From Actinomadura barringtoniae (GTDB taxonomy: Bacteria > Actinomycetota > Actinomycetes > Streptosporangiales > Streptosporangiaceae): a stretch of 64,000 nt of DNA. Each line of letters opens with the position of its first letter. Positions within the stretch are counted from its first letter, which is position 1. The notes under the pieces are model-generated. The model was given only the letters and a program-made list of their open reading frames with translations. It did no database searches and was not told the origin of the DNA. The stretch spans positions 744,001-808,000 of the forward strand of contig NZ_JAGEOJ010000001.1 of assembly GCF_017573505.1 (NCBI RefSeq). Reading direction: 5' to 3'. Shown in pieces: positions 1-6,098 of this stretch. The translations under genes and the position numbers were made by a program.

Positions 1-180
1 GTCGCGGTCGGCGAGGCCCGGGTGGTCCGCGACCCTGGCGAGCGCGCCGAGCTCGACGCGCTGCCGCTGCGCTCGTGGGCGCCGGGTGAACGGGACCAGT
101 TCATCCGGATCCGCCTGGAGATGCTGCGAGGCCGCCGCATCCCAGGCGGCAGCCCTACTCCCGAACGAACTCCCGGATGA
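1..180 (+). CDS. C-terminal fragment of a pyridoxamine 5'-phosphate oxidase-like flavin protein
   Basis: The first 59 codons are open in frame 1 and end at TGA 178-180; the 5' part lies outside the window. The visible residues include a VRDPGERAELDALPLRSW-type segment and the ending LRGRRIPGG, which resembles the C-terminus of actinobacterial FMN-binding split-barrel proteins (often annotated as PPOX-class or HTH-PPOX fusions). No cofactor residues are visible. The gene converges on the minus-strand hydrolase at 155 and overlaps its end by 26 nt. The family call rests on similarity by eye to a short tail only. Confidence 0.5.
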   Translation, partial: VAVGEARVVRDPGERAELDALPLRSWAPGERDQFIRIRLEMLRGRRIPGGSPTPERTPG

Positions 181-988
181 GCGCGGCGAACCTCCCCGGC
201 TGATCGAGCGGCAGCAGCGTGTAGCTGTCCTCGACCTCGACGAGCCGACCCTGCGGGAGCAGTTCGGCGAGCCTGCGGCCGTGCTCGGGCGGCATCACCC
301 GGTCCTCGCTCGCCCACACCACCAGCGCGGGGCGCTCGAAGCCCGGCAGCCGTTCGGCGACCGGAATCAGGAACCGCCGGTCGGCCGCCGCCGCGCGCAG
401 CACCCGCACGGTGTCACGACGGATCTCCGGCCGCGTCAGCACGGGTCGCATCCACCTCTTGGCGCTGGCGTCCCCGCGCTTGGTCAGCCAGCCGAACGCG
501 ATCGGCAGCCGCCGCACCGGCTTCAGCCGCATCTGCTGCATGAACAGCCCGAACGCACGTGGCGGCAGCCTGCCGCCGGCCACCAGCGTCCGGCCGGTCA
601 GCCCCGGCGGGAAGTTGTCGAACGCGTCGCACGAGGCGAGCACCGCCCGTTCCACCCGCTTCTGGTCGCCGGTCATGAGCAGCTGGACGAGCGCGCCGCC
701 GGTGTCGACGCCGACGAGCGTGACGTCGCGAAGGTCGAGCCGTTCGAGGAACTCGCCGACGAGCGCGGCGATGCCCGGCAGCGACAGGTCGGCGCCGGCG
801 TTCATGCCGTGGCGATGCGCGCCGAGCGGCAGCGTCGGCACCACGCACCGATGGTCGGCCGACAGCTCGGAGACCATGTCGTCCCAGAGCGAGCCGTCCA
901 TCATCAGGCCGTGCAGCAGCACGAGCACGGGCCCGTCGCCGCTGTCGGTGTAGTCGATCGTTCCGGCGGACAGCTCGACCGTGCTCAT
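155..988 (-). CDS. alpha/beta hydrolase-fold protein with Asp at the nucleophile elbow
   Basis: A 277-residue protein starting MSTVELSAG. The oxyanion segment LVLLHGLMMDG lies near residue 23 and the elbow reads GVDTGG near residue 95, so Asp stands where most esterases have Ser, as in haloalkane-dehalogenase-type enzymes. A late VWASEDRVMPP segment supplies a likely acid. Where the catalytic His is normally found the sequence reads EDSYTLLPLDQP, with no His. It starts inside the ATGA that ends the upstream hydrolase (985-988), so the two are translationally coupled, and both lie behind the palindrome at 1925. The fold is clear; the reaction is unknown. Confidence 0.8.
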   Translation of the reverse strand: MSTVELSAGTIDYTDSGDGPVLVLLHGLMMDGSLWDDMVSELSADHRCVVPTLPLGAHRHGMNAGADLSLPGIAALVGEFLERLDLRDVTLVGVDTGGALVQLLMTGDQKRVERAVLASCDAFDNFPPGLTGRTLVAGGRLPPRAFGLFMQQMRLKPVRRLPIAFGWLTKRGDASAKRWMRPVLTRPEIRRDTVRVLRAAAADRRFLIPVAERLPGFERPALVVWASEDRVMPPEHGRRLAELLPQGRLVEVEDSYTLLPLDQPGRFAALIREFVRE

Positions 989-1917
989 GCCTGCGCTCCC
1001 GCGGCGGGCTCCGCGTCCACTCCTTCGGCGATCAGGTGGCGGCGCAGGAACGCCACCTCGGCCTCCACGACCCGCTCGTGGGCGTCCAGGAACGGCGCGT
1101 AGTGCCCGCCCGGCACCCGGAACAGCTCGCCGCGCGGGGCCTGCCGCGCGACCTCGATCGAGGGTCCGGGAAGGGCCGACTGGTCCTGATCCGCCACGAC
1201 GACCAGCAGCGGGCAACGGACCCGGGCCGCGTCGCGCCCCGGCCGGTAGGACCCGATGCCGAACGTGGAACGCGCGGCGACGTTCTGCTGCCATTGCGAG
1301 TAGCGGCCGTCCGGATCGAGCGCGTCCGGGGCGACGATGGCATCGGGGGTGGTCAGGGCCGCGACCGTCCCCGGCCGCCCGCCGAGCGGGACCAGCCGCG
1401 GCGGCCGCCCGGCCAGTCCGAGAACGGCGTCGGCCAGGCCCAGGACCGTGAGCCGCAGCATCGCGGACGGCCTCTGATGCCGGGCCGCGTTGCGCGTGAG
1501 CTTCAGCCCGTCGACGCCCGGCGTCTGGGCGATGGCGGCCGCGACCCGCGCGTCCCGCGCCGCTGTACGGAGAACGTGACCGCCCGCTGACGAGAAGCCC
1601 CAGAGCGCGATCCGGTCGGGATCGACGCCGGGCAGCGTACGGGCGAACTCGATGGCGGCCCGCCAGTCGGCGAGCTCATCCTTGATCCGGACGACCTGGC
1701 GCGGCGTGCCGCCGCTCTCCCCCAGCCGTCGCGGGTCGAACGCCAGGACGCCGAAGCCGGCCTCCTGGAAGCGCCGGGCGAAGCGGTCGGTGCCCGGCTC
1801 CTTGGTCACGGCGAACCCGCCGCACATGATGACGCAGGTGCCGCTTGTCCCCGGGTAGTACCACGCGGCGCAATCGTCGCCGCCACTGGCGAAACGAACC
1901 TTCTCGCGTTCGGTCAT
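985..1917 (-). CDS. alpha/beta hydrolase (dienelactone hydrolase/S9-like fold)
   Basis: A 310-residue protein starting MTEREKVRFASGG. An early CVIMCGGFAVTK strand-turn is followed by the nucleophile elbow GFSSAGG (Ser near residue 155), a late VVADQDQSALPG acid segment and a GGHYAPF segment carrying the probable catalytic His. Enzymes of this shape hydrolyse small esters or acyl compounds; the substrate cannot be read from the sequence. The stop overlaps the next start by ATGA, making a two-gene operon. A perfect 18-bp palindrome lies just upstream (1925-1942), and a TetR gene ends at 1977 on the same strand, so TetR control of the pair is likely. Confidence 0.85.
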   Translation of the reverse strand: MTEREKVRFASGGDDCAAWYYPGTSGTCVIMCGGFAVTKEPGTDRFARRFQEAGFGVLAFDPRRLGESGGTPRQVVRIKDELADWRAAIEFARTLPGVDPDRIALWGFSSAGGHVLRTAARDARVAAAIAQTPGVDGLKLTRNAARHQRPSAMLRLTVLGLADAVLGLAGRPPRLVPLGGRPGTVAALTTPDAIVAPDALDPDGRYSQWQQNVAARSTFGIGSYRPGRDAARVRCPLLVVVADQDQSALPGPSIEVARQAPRGELFRVPGGHYAPFLDAHERVVEAEVAFLRRHLIAEGVDAEPAAGAQA

Positions 1918-1924
1918 ACCAAAA

Positions 1925-1942
1925 GTGAACCACGTGGTTCAC
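1925..1942. promoter_or_regulatory. Perfect 18-bp palindrome, probable TetR operator
   Basis: GTGAACCACGTGGTTCAC is its own reverse complement over all 18 bases. It begins 8 bp upstream of the hydrolase start at 1917, in the 59-bp gap after the TetR gene. TetR-family repressors usually bind palindromes of this size. Its closeness to the start codon suggests repression by blocking initiation, or a very short leader. No well-spaced -35/-10 pair was identified. Confidence 0.7.
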
Positions 1943-1976
1943 ATCATGTCGACGGCGGGGTCCCACAAGGCGCCTC

Positions 1977-2669
1977 TTAAGCGCTCTCCTCGCGTTCCAG
2001 CGCGCGGATCAGGGCCTCGAACCCGGCCTGCACGCCCGCCTCGTCGCCGCTGACGAGCCGTTCCAGCAGGAAGCCGCGCAGCGTCGCGAGCGTCATCTCG
2101 GCGACCTCGTCCTTGCGCCGCTCGGACCAGCCGTCCGGGCACAGGGACCGCAGCATCGGGATGTACTGCCGGGAGGCCTGCCGGCCGAGCTCGCCGTAGC
2201 GGCCCGAGTCGTACTGCGCGAGGCCCATCGCCTGGTCGAGCACCCGGCGCAGGCCCGGCTCCTCCTCGGTGAGGGTGGGCCACAGGGCGCGCACGCGCTC
2301 GGCCAGCGTCCCGTAAGACTCCAGGGTCAGGGCGGTCGCGTTGTCGATCCGGCGCTGGCGCAGCTTGGCGACGGCCTGGACGAGCAGGTCCTCGGCGCCG
2401 TCGAAGTAGTAGAGCAGCACCTTGTGGGTGGCGCCCGCCGCCCGCGCCGCGCGCCGCAGCGAGAAGTCCACCAGCCCGTTGGCCGCCAGGTCGTCGGTGA
2501 CGCGGTCGAGCAGCTCCCGGCGCCGGGCCTCGCCCTTGGCCGACCCGGCCGACCGCCGGTAGCCGGGCGAGCCGTTCTGGTCGGACGCGCCCTCGGAGGC
2601 GCTGTCGTCAGAGGCACTGTCCTCAGAGGCACTGTCCTCAGAGGCGTTCTGGTCAGAGGTTGTCACCAT
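1977..2669 (-). CDS. TetR/AcrR-family transcriptional regulator
   Basis: About 230 residues. A Ser/Asp/Glu-rich N-terminal tail of about 45 residues (SEDSA repeats) precedes a TetR DNA-binding domain. That domain contains FSLRRAARAAGATHKVLLYYFDG, whose VLLYYF turn corresponds to the usual recognition helix, followed by an all-helical ligand-binding domain. ATG 2669 was chosen because GGAAG precedes it by 6 nt; a GTG at 2681 has no ribosome-binding site. The gene runs straight into the two hydrolases, with a perfect palindrome between, so it probably represses them. The acidic tail arises from a 15-bp tandem repeat and is unusual for the family. Confidence 0.9.
   Translation of the reverse strand: MVTTSDQNASEDSASEDSASDDSASEGASDQNGSPGYRRSAGSAKGEARRRELLDRVTDDLAANGLVDFSLRRAARAAGATHKVLLYYFDGAEDLLVQAVAKLRQRRIDNATALTLESYGTLAERVRALWPTLTEEEPGLRRVLDQAMGLAQYDSGRYGELGRQASRQYIPMLRSLCPDGWSERRKDEVAEMTLATLRGFLLERLVSGDEAGVQAGFEALIRALEREESA
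2593..2667 (-). repeat. 15-bp tandem repeat encoding the acidic tail of TetR
   Basis: Five consecutive 15-bp units (2593, 2608, 2623, 2638, 2653), based on TCAGAGGCACTGTCC, encode SEDSA-type pentapeptides on the minus strand. The two central units are identical and the outer ones diverge. The period is a multiple of 3, so copy-number change would keep the frame. Confidence 0.8.
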
Positions 2670-2704
2670 GACAGCTTCCACGTTCGGGGGCCGTACATGA
2701 GAGC

Positions 2705-2756
2705 GGCACCCCGGGTCTGAACGGTGGCGCTATCGATTCCCCAGACCCGGGGTGCC
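2705..2756 (-). terminator. Probable transcription terminator hairpin of the cutinase-like gene
   Basis: A perfect 15-bp inverted repeat (arms 2705-2719 and 2742-2756, GGCACCCCGGGTCTG and its complement) with a 22-nt spacer lies 59 bp beyond the stop of the minus-strand gene ending at 2815 and upstream of TetR. There is no clear U-tract, which is common for actinomycete terminators. The spacer is long, so a regulatory role is possible. Confidence 0.6.
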
Positions 2757-2814
2757 TCATCCCATCACCGTGGCGGGGGCGTGGAGACGGTGATGGACCT
2801 TGCCGGACGGCCGG

Positions 2815-4725
2815 TCAGGCCGCCGCGATCCGCTGGGCCAGCCAGTCCGAGAGCGTGTCGACGGCGGGGCGGCCCGTGCCCTCCACCGACTGGCTGCCGT
2901 AGGCGGTGTGCACGTTCGAGCCGTAGAACACCGCGGCCGCCATGCCCTCCTTGATGATCTCCATCGGGTTCAGGTCGGTGCGCAGCAGCTCGGCGACCGT
3001 CCCGTTCGGGAGCTTCAGCCCGGCGACGTCCAGGCCGTGCTGGGCCAGGTCGGCGACCGCGGGGATCATCGACAGCACGTTCACGCCGAAGATGTCCTGG
3101 AGCGACTTGCGCGGGTTGGCCGGGTCGAGCTTGGGCGTGTGCTTCGGGTCGAACTTCTCGAGCTTGCCCTGCAGCCCGCGCAGGTCGCGGACGATCCGGC
3201 CCCAGTCGACCCGGTTGAGGATGAGCAGCGCGTCACCGATGGCCCGCTCCTGGCTCCCCGGAGGCCACATCGCCAGCAGCGCGGCCAGCGGCTTCAGGTC
3301 CACCATCGTGGCGGTGTCGGCGAGCGGCATCAGCCGGTCCTCGATCGCGACGAGCGCCTTGTAGAGCCCGGCGACGTCACCGCGCTGCACGAGCGCCGGA
3401 ACCGAGTCGGCCGCCTTCTGGATGCCCTTGTAGTCGATCCGCTTGATGCCGCCGATGATGTTGTTGGCCTGCGCGAGCAGCGCCTCGGGCATCAGGCCGG
3501 AGATGACCCAGGCCGCCTTGGACACCTGGTCCGAGGGCAGGCCCGCCAGCGGCGCGAGCCGCTGCGCCGCGTCCAGCGCGACCCGGATGAGGGTGTTGAC
3601 GTCCTGCTTGGACGCCGCGTTCAGCGCGGTCTGCAGGTCGTTGGCGAGCGCGACCATGTCCACCTTGGACAGGATCGCCAGGGCCTGGCCGGCCAGCTTG
3701 GTCGGCGAGCCGTCCGGGGTGGCCAGCAGCGCGTTCACGATCAGCGGGTTGCCGAGCAGCCGGATGATCGACTGCAGCGGCGCGATCATCTTGCCGAGGT
3801 CGTCGGCGGTCTTGGCGGCGCCCTTGGTGTCGTGCGCCCGCGCCTGCTGAACGAGGCGCTGGATGCCGGGTGGCAGCGCGCTGATGTCGGCGCGCTTCTG
3901 CTTGGCCAGGTTCGGCGGCTTGTTCAGCTCGTCCTCGGCCGAGCCCTGCAGGTTGGCGACGCCGGCGTGACCCAGCACGGCGCCGACCGCGGTCAGCAGG
4001 TGGTACTTGTTCGGGATCGCGCAGTACAGGTCGCCCGGGAGGCAGACGTTGGCGACCCGGCCCGACACCTGGTTGTAGCCGGGCTTGCGGGCGCCCGCCA
4101 TGCCGTGGGACGCGGGGACCTGCCGGCCGAGGTTGACCTCGCCGCGCGTGCCCTTGCCCGGGTCGGCGACAAGGCCGGTCGCGAGCAGGTCGGAGGCGGG
4201 AACGGGACCGCGCCCATTGCCGATGCCCTGGGCGACGTCACCGGCGACATCGGCGCCCTGGCTGTAGCCCAGGCCGACGAACCGCGTACCGGGGCACTGC
4301 TTGGCGATCTCCGACATCGCGGAACGGGCACCGTTCAGCCCGCTCTGCTTGGAGTCGGCGTAGGTGAGGCCCTGGTCGAACGCGGTGGCCGAGTAGGGCA
4401 CCCAGTACGAGGAGACCTTGCCGCCGAACTGCCCCTGCAGCCGGTCGGTGATGGCGCGCAGCATCTGGGGCCCGGCCGGGTTGTTCGGGTCGGCGCCGGG
4501 CGTGGTCTCCCACGTTCCGGGCACGACGACCAGCTTCACCGGCGTGCACGCGGTGTCCAGCGCGGCGGCCTTGGCGTTCACCGACGGCGCGGACATCTGG
4601 TCGACGACCACGAGCCCGGTCGCGGCGGTCGCACCGGCGAGCGCTATGGCGACGGCCGTTTTACCGGCTCTGGTGTCGAGTTTCAGACGGCGGAGCCCGC
4701 CGCCTGCCTTGAGCAGGGGATTCAC
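2815..4725 (-). CDS. Secreted cutinase-family esterase with a long C-terminal extension
   Basis: A 636-residue protein with a GTG start and AGGA about 10 nt upstream. A basic N-terminus and hydrophobic stretch (about residues 22-41) form a signal peptide or anchor. Residues 58-250 match the cutinase/serine-esterase fold: Cys60, nucleophile elbow GLGYSQGAD with Ser155, a C-x3-GD-x2-C segment giving Asp232, and His242 in YHLLTAVG. Such enzymes cleave lipid or polyester esters outside the cell. The remaining 380 residues are mostly helical with many leucines and no recognised domain, so the protein is about three times the usual cutinase length. It follows the serine hydrolase by 54 nt and is probably co-transcribed from the SARP-type promoter at 6067. 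Confidence 0.85.
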   Translation of the reverse strand: MNPLLKAGGGLRRLKLDTRAGKTAVAIALAGATAATGLVVVDQMSAPSVNAKAAALDTACTPVKLVVVPGTWETTPGADPNNPAGPQMLRAITDRLQGQFGGKVSSYWVPYSATAFDQGLTYADSKQSGLNGARSAMSEIAKQCPGTRFVGLGYSQGADVAGDVAQGIGNGRGPVPASDLLATGLVADPGKGTRGEVNLGRQVPASHGMAGARKPGYNQVSGRVANVCLPGDLYCAIPNKYHLLTAVGAVLGHAGVANLQGSAEDELNKPPNLAKQKRADISALPPGIQRLVQQARAHDTKGAAKTADDLGKMIAPLQSIIRLLGNPLIVNALLATPDGSPTKLAGQALAILSKVDMVALANDLQTALNAASKQDVNTLIRVALDAAQRLAPLAGLPSDQVSKAAWVISGLMPEALLAQANNIIGGIKRIDYKGIQKAADSVPALVQRGDVAGLYKALVAIEDRLMPLADTATMVDLKPLAALLAMWPPGSQERAIGDALLILNRVDWGRIVRDLRGLQGKLEKFDPKHTPKLDPANPRKSLQDIFGVNVLSMIPAVADLAQHGLDVAGLKLPNGTVAELLRTDLNPMEIIKEGMAAAVFYGSNVHTAYGSQSVEGTGRPAVDTLSDWLAQRIAAA

Positions 4726-4779
4726 AATCGCTGTTCCTGGTTCTCGAGCGGGTGAGTGGGGGGTTGCGATGAGCCGGTG

Positions 4780-6027
4780 TTACTTGCGTCCGATCGCGCA
4801 GTAGGCGTCGATCGCCGCGTTCCCGAGAGACTCGGTGGCCTTGGTCGGGAGGAGGTGGTACTCGTTGGTCGCCACCGTCACCTGGCGCTTGCCGTCCGGG
4901 CTGCTGTACCAGAAGCTCAGGTAGCCGAGCACCGCGCCGTTGTGCGTGAGGACCGGGCCGCACTTGGTCTTGGCCTTGATGACGCCGAGGCCGTAGCCGA
5001 CGCCGTTCGCGGGCTTGGCGACCGGGACCGTGGTCTCCAGTTCCCGCTGCTGCTTCGGCTTCAGCAGGCGTCCGGTGAGCAGCGCCCGGCTGAAGTTCGC
5101 CAGGTCCTCCTGGGTGGACACGATCGCGCCGGCGGCGCCGAACACCTGGACGTTGGAGAACGAGATGTCCCTGGGCAGGGTGTAGCCGTGCAGCCAGTTC
5201 CCGTACAGCTTGGGGTCCGACGTCGGGTACGTGGTGTGCCGCAGGCCCAGCGGCTTGATGATCCGATCGCGGACCTCCACGGCGGGTGCGCGCCCGGTGA
5301 CCCGCTGGATGATCATCCCGGCGAGCACGTAGTTGGCGTTGGAGTAGTGCCAGGTCTTGCCGGGTGCGGCCACCGGCTTCTTGTCGGTCGCGATGTCGAC
5401 GAGCGTGCGCGGCGCCCACCGCTGGTTCGGGTCGACGTCGGCGACGTACGGGCCCGACACGCGCACATCGCCCGCGTAGTCCTGCAGGCCGCTGGTGTGG
5501 TTCAGGAGCTGCCGGATGGTGATCTTCCGGCCGTCGTAGCCGTTGCGGGCCAGCACACCGGGCAGGTACTTGGCGACCTTGTCGTCCAGCGAGAGCCGGT
5601 GCCGGGCCTCCAGCTGCAGGATCACGGTGGCGGTGAACGCCTTGGTGTTGCTGCCGATGCGGAACTGCGCGCGCGGGTCGGCGGGCACGTGCCTGAACTG
5701 GTCGCCCCAGCCCGCCGCCGCGTACCGGGTCGCGCCGCCGTCGCGGACCATGCCGATCACGCCCGGCAGCCCGTTGTCCGACCGCACCTTCGTCACACCG
5801 GCCCGCAGGACGTCACCGGCACGGCCCACGCTCGCCGCGTCCGCGGCCGTCGTGTCCGCGCCTGCCCCGTCCGCGGCCGTCGCGGTCCCGTCGGCGCCTG
5901 CGCTCGCCGTACGGGCCGCGCCGCTCGGCGAGCCGGTCATCGTGGAGGCCACGGCCACGCCGGCGACCACCGCGGCGGCCGAGCCCATGGCTACGGCGCC
6001 GCGAACACCCGGTCTCCGAAATCCCAT
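4780..6027 (-). CDS. Secreted serine hydrolase, class C beta-lactamase/DD-carboxypeptidase fold
   Basis: A 415-residue protein. A basic N-terminus and hydrophobic segment (14-30) make a signal peptide, followed by an Ala/Thr/Gly-rich linker. All three class C motifs are present: S126-N-T-K129, Y228-S-N230 and H362-N-G364. Relatives include D-alanyl-D-alanine carboxypeptidases and esterases; the substrate is not predictable. GGAGG stands 7 nt before ATG 6027. The promoter at 6067-6072 carries direct repeats of SARP type, and the adjacent SARP gene is the obvious candidate activator. The cutinase-like gene follows closely. Confidence 0.9.
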   Translation of the reverse strand: MGFRRPGVRGAVAMGSAAAVVAGVAVASTMTGSPSGAARTASAGADGTATAADGAGADTTAADAASVGRAGDVLRAGVTKVRSDNGLPGVIGMVRDGGATRYAAAGWGDQFRHVPADPRAQFRIGSNTKAFTATVILQLEARHRLSLDDKVAKYLPGVLARNGYDGRKITIRQLLNHTSGLQDYAGDVRVSGPYVADVDPNQRWAPRTLVDIATDKKPVAAPGKTWHYSNANYVLAGMIIQRVTGRAPAVEVRDRIIKPLGLRHTTYPTSDPKLYGNWLHGYTLPRDISFSNVQVFGAAGAIVSTQEDLANFSRALLTGRLLKPKQQRELETTVPVAKPANGVGYGLGVIKAKTKCGPVLTHNGAVLGYLSFWYSSPDGKRQVTVATNEYHLLPTKATESLGNAAIDAYCAIGRK

Positions 6028-6066
6028 GCCTGTCCTCCGAGTCTGATCTTGCGAAGTCTCGGAGAG

Positions 6067-6098
6067 ACGCTATTCAGGGGCGTTGAAATCCCGATGAA
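6067..6098 (-). promoter_or_regulatory. SARP-type operator and -10 box for the serine hydrolase/cutinase operon
   Basis: Read on the minus strand: TTCATCG (6098-6092), 4 nt, TTCAACG (6087-6081), 8 nt, then TAGCGT (6072-6067), 40 nt before the ATG at 6027. Heptamer direct repeats with an 11-bp period placed 8 bp upstream of the -10 are the known layout for SARP activators. The repeats lie inside the last codons of the SARP gene. The same arrangement occurs at 11586-11617. Confidence 0.7.
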
